Source: an uncultured Clostridia bacterium (GTDB taxonomy: Bacteria; Bacillota; Clostridia; Oscillospirales; Acutalibacteraceae). From it: a stretch of 48,881 nt of DNA. The stretch lies in NCBI GenBank assembly GCA_937880805.1, contig CALGRR010000023.1, positions 1-48,881 on the forward strand, in the 5' to 3' direction. Both the position numbers and the translations under genes were made by a program. Below the pieces are notes generated by a model. The model saw only the letters and a program-made list of their open reading frames with translations, was not told the origin of the DNA and ran no database searches. How positions within the stretch are numbered: position 1 is the stretch's first letter; every line of letters begins with the position of its first letter. Shown here in pieces: positions 15,663 to 23,891 of the stretch.

Positions 15663-16556
15663 GTGAACTTGCTCGGCTATGTAAAAGCTTTCAAGCCTGA
15701 AATGAAAATAAAAGACTATGAGCTTTACCGCGGAATTTATTGCTCGCTCTGCAGAGCTCTGGGCAGAAATTATTCTCCCGTGGCACAGCTTTTTCTGAGC
15801 TATGATTTTGCCCTTGCGGCGGTGCTCCGCCTTGCAATCGGTATGCGGGGCTGTGAATTCACGCAAAAGAGATGCCCCTATAATCCTGCAAAAAAATGCC
15901 TTATATGCGGCAGAAAAGATGAGCTTGATTTATGTGCTCACGCAGTTATAATAACGGTTTTTTATAAGGTTATCGATAATATGCAGGATGCGGGCTTTAA
16001 ATCAAAAATGACTGCATATCTGATTTATCCGATTGTTTATTTAATGCATAAAAAGGCGGCAAGGCTTGCTCCCGAAATCGAAAAAGCGGTTTCAACTGCA
16101 ATGAAGGAGCAAAGAATTGCCGAAGAAAAAGAGGGCGTCGGCATTGATGAGGCGGCTCACCCGAGTGCGGATGCATTGGGCAAGGTTTTTTCGCTCGGAT
16201 TTGAGGACGATGAAAAGCAGCTTCTTTATTCGCTCGGCTATATGACGGGCAGATTTGTTTATATTCTTGATGCGGCTGATGATCTGGAAAGTGATTTGAA
16301 AAGCGGCAGCTTCAATCCGTTTAAAAATGCCGATATAAGCAACGAGGAAAAAAGAGCAGAGTTTGCAAAAAGAGTTGAGGGTATGCTCAATCTCACCCAG
16401 AGCACCGCACTCGAATCGCTTGATACGCTTGAAACAAAAAGATTTGAAGATATTCTTGAAAATATATTTTTTGAGGGTCTTAACCGTTGCGGCGAAACCG
16501 TGCTTGCAAAATACAGACCGCAGAAAAACGAAGAGAAGATAATTAAGATAGATTGA
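15663..16556 (+). CDS. DUF5685 family protein
   Basis: A 297-residue helical protein of the uncharacterised DUF5685 family found in Clostridia. It carries cysteine motifs (YCSLCRAL near residue 24; CPYNPAKKCLICG near 70; LCAHAV near 88) and a DD-containing helix (YILDAADDLESDLKSG). These give it a look of an isoprenoid-synthase-like all-helical fold with a metal-binding insertion, which is only an impression. It starts with GTG after AAGGGGGA and heads a three-gene unit with a DnaJ-like protein and a membrane protein. No activity is established. Confidence 0.75.
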   Translation: MNLLGYVKAFKPEMKIKDYELYRGIYCSLCRALGRNYSPVAQLFLSYDFALAAVLRLAIGMRGCEFTQKRCPYNPAKKCLICGRKDELDLCAHAVIITVFYKVIDNMQDAGFKSKMTAYLIYPIVYLMHKKAARLAPEIEKAVSTAMKEQRIAEEKEGVGIDEAAHPSADALGKVFSLGFEDDEKQLLYSLGYMTGRFVYILDAADDLESDLKSGSFNPFKNADISNEEKRAEFAKRVEGMLNLTQSTALESLDTLETKRFEDILENIFFEGLNRCGETVLAKYRPQKNEEKIIKID

Positions 16557-16566
16557 GGTGTTGTTT

Positions 16567-17139
16567 ATGAGAAATCCTTATGAAGTGCTCGGAGTGCCTC
16601 AGGGTGCATCAATCGAGCAGGTCAAGGCGGCATACAGAGAGCTTATGAAAAGATGCCACGAAAGCGGTGCACCGCAGAGCAGAATGGATGAGCTTAACGA
16701 TGCCTATGATGCAATAATTATGAACGGTGCAGCTTCTTCGGATACGCAGTATGCAAGCTACACGGCGGTTACCGATTATTCTGATATACGCAACAAAATA
16801 AATCTCGGCAGGCTTGACGATGCACAGACTCTGCTTGACGGAGTGCCCGATTATTCAAGGGATGCACAGTGGTATTACCTGAAGGGCACAATTCAGCAAA
16901 AGAGGGGATGGCTTGAGGAAGCGGCAAACAACTTTGCAAGAGCCTGCGATATGGACCCTTCAAACAACACATATAAAATGGCGTTCAACAAGGTAAATAA
17001 TGCCCGTTCGGGCGGTTACAAAACCGAAAGAAGGCAGGGCGGCAGAAGCGGCTGCTCGGGCTGCGATATTTGTTCTGGTCTGCTTTGTGCCGACTGCTGC
17101 TGCGAATGCTTCGGCGGCGATATTATTCCTTGTTGTTGA
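16567..17139 (+). CDS. J-domain protein with a cysteine-rich tail
   Basis: A 190-residue protein. Residues 1-55 resemble a J domain (NPYEVLGVPQGASIEQVKAAYRELMKRCH), but the HPD motif expected for Hsp70 stimulation is replaced, so canonical co-chaperone function is doubtful. Residues about 70-140 hold TPR-like helices (ARTLLDG-type and WYYLKGTIQQKRGWLEEAANNF). The last 27 residues contain ten cysteines in CxxC, CC and CCC patterns. I chose the ATG 6 nt after GAGGTG rather than the earlier GTG. It lies 10 nt after the DUF5685 gene. A metal-binding or membrane-targeted role for the tail is a guess. Confidence 0.78.
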   Translation: MRNPYEVLGVPQGASIEQVKAAYRELMKRCHESGAPQSRMDELNDAYDAIIMNGAASSDTQYASYTAVTDYSDIRNKINLGRLDDAQTLLDGVPDYSRDAQWYYLKGTIQQKRGWLEEAANNFARACDMDPSNNTYKMAFNKVNNARSGGYKTERRQGGRSGCSGCDICSGLLCADCCCECFGGDIIPCC

Positions 17140-17153
17140 GGTAAGAGTGACGG

Positions 17154-17687
17154 ATGAAACAAAGTTCAAAATGTGCAATCGGCGGAATAGTTGCGGCTCT
17201 TTCGCTGGTGCTTATGATTTCGGCGGCGGTTTTTCCGTTTCTGGAGCTTGCCCTTCCCGCCGTTGCAGGCACGCTGATAATTTTTATGGTTATTGAAGTT
17301 GATAAAAAATGGGCATTCGGAGTTTATTCGGCGGTTGCAATTCTTGCAATGCTGCTTGTTGCAAACAAAGAGGTTGCGGTTATGTATCTTGCTTTTTTCG
17401 GATACTATCCCATTCTTAAAGCGGTTATTGAAAAGAAATTGCCGAAGGTGCTTGATTGGGCGGCAAAGATTTTTACCTTTGCGGGCACAATGGTTGCCGC
17501 CTATTGGCTTATGATGAAGTTTATGGGAGTTACCATTGACGAAATGGAAGAATACGGTCTTATGGCAATTCCGCTTCTTCTCGGTCTGGGCACTTTTGCA
17601 TTTATTATGTATGATATTGCTTTAACGAAATTTATAACTCTTTATATGATAAAATGGAGAAAATATTTTAAAAGATATTTCAAATAG
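17154..17687 (+). CDS. Conserved small polytopic membrane protein
   Basis: A 177-residue protein with five or six hydrophobic helices, beginning GGIVAALSLVLMISAAVFPF. The general form recalls the substrate-binding S components of ECF vitamin transporters, but no substrate signature or nearby ATPase is seen. It is the last gene of the DUF5685/J-domain operon, 14 nt after the stop. Similar proteins occur in this setting in other Clostridia as far as I recall. Function is unknown. Confidence 0.72.
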   Translation: MKQSSKCAIGGIVAALSLVLMISAAVFPFLELALPAVAGTLIIFMVIEVDKKWAFGVYSAVAILAMLLVANKEVAVMYLAFFGYYPILKAVIEKKLPKVLDWAAKIFTFAGTMVAAYWLMMKFMGVTIDEMEEYGLMAIPLLLGLGTFAFIMYDIALTKFITLYMIKWRKYFKRYFK

Positions 17688-17689
17688 TA

Positions 17690-17717
17690 TTGAGTTTTAA
17701 AAAAAATGCTTTATAAT
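17690..17717 (+). promoter_or_regulatory. Promoter of the GH109-like operon
   Basis: TTGAGT (17690-17695), a 16-nt spacer and TATAAT (17712-17717), 35 nt before the ATG. Confidence 0.55.
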
Positions 17718-17752
17718 ATATTGTAGATTTTTATGGAAACGGGGTTTTCACA

Positions 17753-19003
17753 ATGAAGGAATTTGTAAACATAGGCGTTATCGGACTCAGCGGCAGAGGC
17801 TCGGGTATGCTCCGTGAGCTTCTTAAGTGCGATGGCGTTAAGGTGCCCGCAGTTTGCGATAAATATGAAGACAGAGCAAATCACGGAGCTGAAATCGTTA
17901 AAGAAGAAGCAGGCAATGTTCCCGATGTTTATCTTGACTATAAAGAGATGCTCAAGAGAGAAGATCTTGATGCTATCTTCTGTGCAACAACCTGGATTAC
18001 CCACGCAAGAATTGCCATTGACTCAATGAGAGCAGGCAAGCACGTTGCAATGGAGGTTGGCGGTGCAGCAAGCATCGAGGAATGCTGGCAGATGGTCCGT
18101 GCAAGCGAAGAAACGGGCAAATTCTGTATGCTTCTTGAAAACTGCTGCTACGACAGAAACGAAATGGCAATCTTCAATATGGTTAAGCAGGGCATCTTCG
18201 GCGAAATCATACATATGCAGGGCGGCTATCAGCACGATCTGAGAGATGAAATTTCTCTCGGCAGAGAAAACCGTCACGGCAGACTTTATAATTTCCAGAT
18301 GCGTAACGGCGAGCTTTATCCCACCCATCAGCTCGGCCCCATCTCAAAGGTTCTCAGCATCAACAGAGGCAACAGATATATTTCACTCTGCTCAATGGCA
18401 AGCAAGTCAAGAGGTCTTAATGAGTGGATAAAGAAAAATAAGGGCGAGGATTATGACCTTGCAAACTATAATTTCAATCAGGGCGACGTTGTAACAACAA
18501 TGATTAAGTGTGCAAACGGCGAAACCGTTGTGCTCACTCACGACTGCTCACTTCCCAGAAACTATTCAAGAGCCTACAGAGTTCAGGGCACCAAGGGTCT
18601 TTATATGGAAGACGGCGAAACACTCTTTATTGAAGGCCTCACAAAGCACGAGGAAGGCAACTGGATGCATCCCGCAGAAGATTTTGAAAACTACCGTGAT
18701 AAGTTTGAGCATCCTCTCTGGAAAAAATATCAGAATGACGGCGTTCACGCAGGTCACGGCGGTATGGACTTCCTTGTTCTTTCAGCATTTGCAGAAAGCG
18801 TAAGACTTGATGCAAAGCCCCCCATTGATGTTTATGATGCTGCAACCTGGATGGCAGTAACCTGCCTTTCAGAGCAGTCAATAGCACTCGGCAGTGCTCC
18901 CGTTGCATTCCCCGATTTCACAAGCGGAATGTGGATAGACAGAGAGCCCTACAGAAGAGGCGTATACTGCCTTGATGAGGTTTGCGAAGACTTTTTTGAA
19001 TAA
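17753..19003 (+). CDS. Gfo/Idh/MocA oxidoreductase, GH109-like
   Basis: A 416-residue NAD(P)-dependent protein. Residues 1-120 form the Rossmann domain (IGVIGLSGRGSGM; AGKHVAMEVGG), and the second domain carries GELYPTHQLGP, the motif around the active-site His of GH109 glycosidases. GH109 enzymes remove alpha-N-acetylgalactosamine by NAD+-assisted elimination rather than hydrolysis. Known GH109 members are often exported; this one has no signal peptide and would be cytoplasmic. It heads an operon with a BadF-type sugar kinase and a GH4 enzyme, which agrees with a role in processing amino-sugar disaccharides. An ordinary dehydrogenase remains possible. Confidence 0.78.
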   Translation: MKEFVNIGVIGLSGRGSGMLRELLKCDGVKVPAVCDKYEDRANHGAEIVKEEAGNVPDVYLDYKEMLKREDLDAIFCATTWITHARIAIDSMRAGKHVAMEVGGAASIEECWQMVRASEETGKFCMLLENCCYDRNEMAIFNMVKQGIFGEIIHMQGGYQHDLRDEISLGRENRHGRLYNFQMRNGELYPTHQLGPISKVLSINRGNRYISLCSMASKSRGLNEWIKKNKGEDYDLANYNFNQGDVVTTMIKCANGETVVLTHDCSLPRNYSRAYRVQGTKGLYMEDGETLFIEGLTKHEEGNWMHPAEDFENYRDKFEHPLWKKYQNDGVHAGHGGMDFLVLSAFAESVRLDAKPPIDVYDAATWMAVTCLSEQSIALGSAPVAFPDFTSGMWIDREPYRRGVYCLDEVCEDFFE

Positions 19004-19024
19004 TAAAAGTGAGGAATATTGCGA

Positions 19025-19966
19025 ATGAAATATTATATCGGCGTTGACGGCGGCGGAACAAAAACCGCCTTTGCCCTTTTTGATGAAAACAAAAAAATGC
19101 TCGAGCAGGTTGCGGGTCCCGGCAGCAACCACGAAAATCTTGAGTCCTCGTTTGACGGTGCTTCCGACATCATTATGAACGGACTTAACAGCCTTTGCGA
19201 AAAGGCAGGTATTGCTCTTTCGGATGTAAGCTTCACTCTTATGGGTCTTGCAGGTATTGACCATCAGTATCAGTACGAAGCAATGTGCGAGCTTCTTTCA
19301 AAGAAGGGACTTAAGAATTTTGAAGTGTTCAATGACGGCTTTATCGTTGTTAAAGCGGGTGCAACCGGCAAAAGTGCAATCGGCTATAACTGCGGCACGG
19401 GCGTTTGCTGCAACGGTATCGGTGTTGACGGCAAGATGCTTCAGCTTGCAGGTCTCGGCGATTTTTCGGGAGATATTTCAGGCGGAACAAATATCTGCAT
19501 AAAAGCCTTCGAGCTTATGTATAACGAGCTTTTCCTCGGTCTTGATAAAACTCTTATAACCGCAATGGTTAAAGAAAAATACGGCTTTGAAACAAGAGAA
19601 GAATACCTCACTCTCATTGAAAAAATCGAGAGTGAAGCCGGCGGCGAGCATATCAGAAACCTTGTAGGCTTCTTCTTTGAAGCTGCAAAGCAGGGCGATG
19701 CACCCGCACTTGCATATTGCGAAAGAATGGCTGAAAGAGGAGCACAGCTTATTGCTGCTCTTTCAAATCAGCTTGATTTCGGCGAAGGCGAGGTTGAGGT
19801 TGTTCTTTCAGGCTCAATCAATGTTAAGCTTGATAATAAGGCTTATCTTGATATGCTTCTTGAAAAAGCGGAAGCAAAAAGCGGCAAGAAGCTTAAGTTC
19901 ATTAAGCTTAACGAACAGCCCGTAACCGGCTGTGTTAATTGGATAATGCAGAGCTATGCCAACTAA
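19025..19966 (+). CDS. BadF/BcrA-type sugar kinase (N-acetylglucosamine kinase-like)
   Basis: A 313-residue ASKHA-fold protein of the BadF/BadG/BcrA ATPase family, which includes eukaryote-type N-acetylglucosamine kinases. The phosphate-1 motif GVDGGGTKT is at the N-terminus, phosphate-2 is around GYNCGTGVCC at about 125, and LSGSINV near 265 is the adenosine motif. There are no paired cysteines for an iron-sulfur cluster as in BcrA-type activators, which favours a sugar kinase. ATG 19025 is taken as start; a TTG two codons earlier is also possible. It sits between the GH109-like and GH4 genes and probably phosphorylates a sugar they release. Confidence 0.82.
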   Translation: MKYYIGVDGGGTKTAFALFDENKKMLEQVAGPGSNHENLESSFDGASDIIMNGLNSLCEKAGIALSDVSFTLMGLAGIDHQYQYEAMCELLSKKGLKNFEVFNDGFIVVKAGATGKSAIGYNCGTGVCCNGIGVDGKMLQLAGLGDFSGDISGGTNICIKAFELMYNELFLGLDKTLITAMVKEKYGFETREEYLTLIEKIESEAGGEHIRNLVGFFFEAAKQGDAPALAYCERMAERGAQLIAALSNQLDFGEGEVEVVLSGSINVKLDNKAYLDMLLEKAEAKSGKKLKFIKLNEQPVTGCVNWIMQSYAN

Positions 19967-19990
19967 ATTCTCAAAAAGGAGTTAATTATA

Positions 19991-21274
19991 ATGAAAGAAA
20001 TCAGCGTTGCAGTAATCGGTTCGGGCAGCACATATTGCCCCGAGCTTGTAGACGGTTTTCTTAAAGCAAAAGACAGCCTTAAGCTTAAAAAGATTTCCTT
20101 TATGGATATTGATGAAAGAAAAAGAACAATCGTAGGCGATCTTTGCGTTCGTATGCTCAAAAACGCAGAGTGTGACTGCGAGGTTGTTTTCACAGATGAC
20201 CTTGATACTGCTCTTCAGGGTGCGGATTTCGTTGTTACACAGATTCGTGTCGGCAAGCTTCCCTGCCGCCACCTTGATGAAAGCATTCCCAAGAAATATG
20301 ACCTTATCGGTCAGGAAACAACCGGTATCGGCGGTTTCTTCAAGGCACAGAGAACTATCCCCGTTATCAAGCACATCTGCGAAAGAATTGAAGCCATCTG
20401 CCCCGATGCATGGCTCATCAACTTCACAAATCCCTCAGGCATCATCACCGAATTCATCCTTAACCACACAAATGTCAAGAACATCGGTCTTTGCAATGTT
20501 CCCATTGATATGCTTGATGATGTTAAGGAAATCACCGGTGAAGACAGCGAGATAACATATGTTGGCCTTAATCACCTTAGCTGGATAACCTCCGTTAAGA
20601 AGAACGGCGAAGAGCTTCTTCCCGGTCTTATCGAAAGCGGCTTCTCACCCAAGGTTATGGCAAACATCAAGGATGACGGTTTCTCGATTGACTGCCTCAA
20701 AACAGTTCAGGGTCTTCCCTCATCATATCTTCAGTATTATTACTGCCGTGAAGCAAAGCTTGCTCACCAGAGAGAAGACGAAAAGACCAGAGCTCAGGTT
20801 TGTATGGAAATCGAAGAGCAGCTTCTTGAAATGTATCAGGATAAAGAAATTGTTACAAAGCCTGCTCTCCTCGATAAGAGAGGCGGCCACAAGTATTCTC
20901 TTGCAGCAGTTTCGCTTATCGATTCAATCGCAAACAACAAGCGTGATGTTCACGTTGTTAACATCAAGAATAACGGCACTCTTCCCTTTATGGCGGATGA
21001 CGATATTGTTGAAATCGCAGCGGTTATCGGCTCCGACGGTGCAACACCCGTTCCCGTAACAGAGCGTATCAACGACCATATCGTGGGTCTTATGCGTGTT
21101 GTTAAAACCTATGAGAAATATGCTGTTAAGGCTGCAATAACGGGCGATGATGATTACGCAATCAAGGGTCTTCTTGTTCATCCTCTTGTCGGTGACTATG
21201 AAAAGACCGTTAAGTGTTTCAATGAGCTTAAAGAGGCACATAAGGAATTCCTTCCCCAGTATTTCAAAAACTAA
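19991..21274 (+). CDS. GH4 family 6-phospho-beta-glucosidase-like enzyme
   Basis: A 427-residue family GH4 glycosidase. These enzymes use NAD+ and a divalent metal and cleave (phospho)glycosides through transient oxidation at C3. The NAD-binding segment VIGSGSTYCPELV is at residues 8-20. The catalytic-core motifs INFTNPSG, GLCNVP (metal Cys) and GLNHLSW (metal His) are all present, and QETTGIGGFFKAQRT is the typical 6-phospho-beta-glucosidase sequence. There is a strong AAAGGAG site 25 nt after the kinase. It completes an operon of two NAD-dependent glycosidases and a kinase. The sugar part of the substrate may be a phosphorylated hexosamine rather than glucose. Confidence 0.9.
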   Translation: MKEISVAVIGSGSTYCPELVDGFLKAKDSLKLKKISFMDIDERKRTIVGDLCVRMLKNAECDCEVVFTDDLDTALQGADFVVTQIRVGKLPCRHLDESIPKKYDLIGQETTGIGGFFKAQRTIPVIKHICERIEAICPDAWLINFTNPSGIITEFILNHTNVKNIGLCNVPIDMLDDVKEITGEDSEITYVGLNHLSWITSVKKNGEELLPGLIESGFSPKVMANIKDDGFSIDCLKTVQGLPSSYLQYYYCREAKLAHQREDEKTRAQVCMEIEEQLLEMYQDKEIVTKPALLDKRGGHKYSLAAVSLIDSIANNKRDVHVVNIKNNGTLPFMADDDIVEIAAVIGSDGATPVPVTERINDHIVGLMRVVKTYEKYAVKAAITGDDDYAIKGLLVHPLVGDYEKTVKCFNELKEAHKEFLPQYFKN

Positions 21275-21282
21275 AAAAATAT

Positions 21283-21306
21283 GCCCCGAACCGTTCGGTT
21301 CGGGGC
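21283..21306. terminator. Bidirectional terminator between GH4 and the XRE gene
   Basis: GCCCCGAAC and GTTCGGGGC flank a 6-nt loop. The minus-strand copy is followed by ATATTTTTTT, ending the XRE gene; the plus-strand copy ends the GH4 operon. Confidence 0.82.
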
Positions 21307-21313
21307 GAAGCGT

Positions 21314-21523
21314 TTATTTTGATAAAAATGTGGGGTTATCGGTTCTTTCAAGCAGATAATCTATTGAAACATTGAAATAATCGGCAAAAGCGATAAGTGT
21401 TTTATAATCTGCCTGACGGATTCCGTTTTCATATCTGCTTATGCTGTTTTGATTCATATTCAAATCTATTGCAAGCTTCAGCTGCGATATTCCGCGGTTT
21501 ATGCGTAATTCTTTTAATCTCAT
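21314..21523 (-). CDS. Small XRE family transcriptional regulator
   Basis: A 69-residue stand-alone XRE helix-turn-helix protein (LKLAIDLNMNQNSISRYENG). The C-terminal part, around FNVSIDYLLERTDNP, is typical of SinR/immunity-repressor-like small regulators. I use the ATG 6 nt after GTGGGG; the frame is open from a GTG four codons earlier. It is divergent from an exported protein. The shared 93-nt interval contains two palindromes that are candidate operators. Confidence 0.85.
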   Translation of the reverse strand: MRLKELRINRGISQLKLAIDLNMNQNSISRYENGIRQADYKTLIAFADYFNVSIDYLLERTDNPTFLSK

Positions 21524-21544
21524 ATTAAACCCCACATTATTTTC

Positions 21545-21594
21545 TTGACATAATCATACCATTTTGGTATAATGTTATTATCCCGATTCGGGAT
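21545..21594 (+). promoter_or_regulatory. Promoter with two operator-like palindromes
   Basis: TTGACA (21545-21550), a 17-nt spacer and TATAAT (21568-21573) drive the exported-protein gene. Two dyads overlap it: ATACCA-TTT-TGGTAT (21556-21570), between the hexamers, and ATCCCGA-T-TCGGGAT (21580-21594), at the expected transcription start. The divergent XRE protein is the natural candidate ligand. Confidence 0.7.
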
Positions 21595-21616
21595 ATGAAT
21601 AATCAGGAGGGATATT

Positions 21617-22249
21617 ATGAAAAAAACTCTTTTATCAGTTATTTTCGCACTTGCTTTGTCGGTTATGTTTTTTGTGACCGCTTCTGCAACAGAAACAACC
21701 AAAGCAGAAGAATGGTATAATGAAAACCACGCTTCAACGGGTATGATTACCGAATTGACTGTTGAAACGGGCGATGCGGCTGTTAAACAGATACTGTATA
21801 CCAAGGGTGAAAAAGCCGCAAGTGAAGTTACCGCTAACGGCAGCACAATCAGAATTATTGTAAACAGCAAGGATATTATTATTTTTTCTCCCGATATGCC
21901 CTTCATTCACGTTAAATACAGAGGAATGATGGAGGATATTATCGCCAGCACACCCGTTACCGATACATCTGAATTTGATATGACCTTCGTCAAGGCGTAT
22001 CAGGAAACCGAAGGCGAAACGGTATATGATGTTGAAGAATTCCTTGACAGCGAAAGTGTGGTCTGCAAATATTATTTTATCGGCGAAGAGCTTGATAAGG
22101 TTGAAACAATAGTTGAGGATGAAACCGCTTCGGGCAAGATTATTATGGATATTATCTCTTATGAGGTTGACGACAGCATTTTTAAAGTGCCCTGGTATTC
22201 AATCAATATTGCATTCCTTGTAAGAATTCTGTCATTGTTTATGATTTAA
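21617..22249 (+). CDS. Exported LolA-like protein of unknown function
   Basis: A 210-residue protein with a clear signal peptide (residues 1-25, ending ASA). The mature part is beta-rich. Near its end it has the segment SYEVDDSIFKVP, similar in form to outer-membrane-lipoprotein-sorting-like domains of Firmicutes that bind hydrophobic ligands. It ends with a hydrophobic stretch of about 15 residues (INIAFLVRILSLFMI), which could anchor the C-terminus. It has a consensus promoter with two palindromes and its own terminator, and is probably controlled by the divergent XRE protein. Confidence 0.75.
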   Translation: MKKTLLSVIFALALSVMFFVTASATETTKAEEWYNENHASTGMITELTVETGDAAVKQILYTKGEKAASEVTANGSTIRIIVNSKDIIIFSPDMPFIHVKYRGMMEDIIASTPVTDTSEFDMTFVKAYQETEGETVYDVEEFLDSESVVCKYYFIGEELDKVETIVEDETASGKIIMDIISYEVDDSIFKVPWYSINIAFLVRILSLFMI

Positions 22250-22265
22250 TATGATGTTTTTTACG

Positions 22266-22295
22266 GCAGGGAGCCCTCGGCTCCCTGCTTTTTTT
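22266..22295 (+). terminator. Terminator after the exported protein
   Basis: GCAGGGAGCC and GGCTCCCTGC form a perfect 10-bp stem with a 3-nt loop, followed by seven Ts. Confidence 0.93.
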
Positions 22296-22332
22296 ATGTC
22301 AAAATGAACAAAAAAAGCCTCGTTTTTTCTGT

Positions 22333-22362
22333 TTGCTAAAATACGCAGGGTTGTTATATAAT
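22333..22362 (+). promoter_or_regulatory. Promoter of the LRR/transporter operon
   Basis: TTGCTA (22333-22338), an 18-nt spacer and TATAAT (22357-22362), 32 nt before the ATG. Confidence 0.5.
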
Positions 22363-22394
22363 ATGTAATATAAGAAAAATATTGGAGGGAGCTT

Positions 22395-23891
22395 ATGAGT
22401 ATACCGAAAAAAGTTGCGTTTATTGTTTTTCTCTGCTTGTTCGTGGGAGTTTCGGTTTTTCTTTCGTTCAACACGATTGTCAGACCTACCTATGAATTTG
22501 AGGAGCTTACCGATGTTGCGGGAACGGATGTTGACGGCTGGAGCTTTATCGGCTTTAACGGCAATCAGTTTACCGAAGAGGTAAGAATTGATTATGTGAG
22601 AGATAAAAACGGCGAAAATCCCGATGAAACAAAGCCTGTTGTTGCCGTTGACGAATTCACTTTTGTGAGCGACGAATATGTTGAATACATATATATCGGG
22701 GAATCCGTTGAATATATTGATGAGCGTGCTTTTGTTTATTGCAAACAGCTCCGTTCAGTTTATGTTGATGAAAACAACCCGAATTACTGCGATGTTGACG
22801 GTGTGCTTTACACCAAGGATATGAAGAAAATTCTTCTTTATCCCATAAGCTACTGCACAGAGATTGTTTATAATGATATTGAGAAATACGGCGAGGTAAA
22901 AAACATAGGTCTTGATATTAAAGAAACAATCAATGCAAGCGGTGAAGGTCTTGATGCACTTTATCTTGATTTCAAAAACAAGGCGAGCGACGATATAAGC
23001 AGACCTCTTTTTGACGAGATGCTTGAAAGGGGCGTTATGGCACCCTACATAGGCACCTATTATATCATTAAGGAAAAAACCGATAATTCCCTGACGGTCG
23101 AAAAGGCGTGGAGCTGCGATGAGGTTTATTCGATACCCGAAGGCGTTGAGCGAATAGGTGATAACTGCTTCTATAAGTGCGACAGACTTCAGAGAATCGA
23201 TATTCCGTCAACTGTTAAAGAAATCGGTGAAATGGCATTCTTCAAATGCTACGGCATATCACTTGTGAAGTTTCCCGAGGGGCTTGCCTCAATAGGCTGC
23301 GATGCATTCAGCTATTGCCAGAATATGAGATATGCTGTGTTTATTCCCGCTTCGGTTGAAGAAATCGGACATCATTGCTTCTATGAGTGCCACGGAATTG
23401 AAAAATTCTATCTTGAAGATGCAAGTGAGGAAACAATAAAGCTCGGCGGAAGCTGGCAGCCCAAATCAGGCAACTCATTCAAGCCCGAGCCTGCAATTTT
23501 CGGTGCAAGCTATGCCGATTTTGAAGCATATAATAACGAAAGAATTGCGGCAGAGCAGCCCGTTGTTGAGCAGCCGCCCGCAGAGGATAACAGTGCTCCC
23601 GTTGAAACCAAGCCTGAAAACATAATTGATAAAATCAAGGCCTGGATAGACAGCTTCAATGTTGACGGCACAAACTATCTGATTATAACAATCCTTATTA
23701 TTGTTGTATTTATTCCCGGTATGGCATCGATTGTTATTGATGTTATCCGCAAGATGTTCAAGGAAGATTTTCTTATGAGCAAAAAGAAGAAAGAAAAGCT
23801 CAGAAAGAAGCAGGAGGAGAATGAAAGACTCCGCCGTGAATATCTTGAACAGCTTGAAAGAGAAAATCAGGAAGAGGGAGGGAATGAATAA
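22395..23891 (+). CDS. Membrane-spanning leucine-rich repeat (BspA-type) protein
   Basis: A 498-residue protein. An N-terminal signal-anchor helix (about 8-26) is followed by two blocks of BspA/LRR_5-type repeats at about 95-160 and 245-345 (repeating VEEIGxxCFYxCxxI-like units). A Pro/Glu-rich linker leads to a second membrane helix near 430-455 and a charged cytoplasmic coiled coil (about 460-498). The repeats are expected outside the membrane and could bind a polymer or protein. The stop overlaps the start of the following transporter by 1 nt (TAATG), so the two form a coupled pair. Function is unknown; a receptor or docking role is inference. Confidence 0.82.
   Translation: MSIPKKVAFIVFLCLFVGVSVFLSFNTIVRPTYEFEELTDVAGTDVDGWSFIGFNGNQFTEEVRIDYVRDKNGENPDETKPVVAVDEFTFVSDEYVEYIYIGESVEYIDERAFVYCKQLRSVYVDENNPNYCDVDGVLYTKDMKKILLYPISYCTEIVYNDIEKYGEVKNIGLDIKETINASGEGLDALYLDFKNKASDDISRPLFDEMLERGVMAPYIGTYYIIKEKTDNSLTVEKAWSCDEVYSIPEGVERIGDNCFYKCDRLQRIDIPSTVKEIGEMAFFKCYGISLVKFPEGLASIGCDAFSYCQNMRYAVFIPASVEEIGHHCFYECHGIEKFYLEDASEETIKLGGSWQPKSGNSFKPEPAIFGASYADFEAYNNERIAAEQPVVEQPPAEDNSAPVETKPENIIDKIKAWIDSFNVDGTNYLIITILIIVVFIPGMASIVIDVIRKMFKEDFLMSKKKKEKLRKKQEENERLRREYLEQLERENQEEGGNE

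Noticed and set aside
22233..22394. Possible riboswitch before the LRR gene
   Set aside because: The only stable structure is the plain intrinsic terminator of the preceding gene; the rest is a short AT-rich promoter region.
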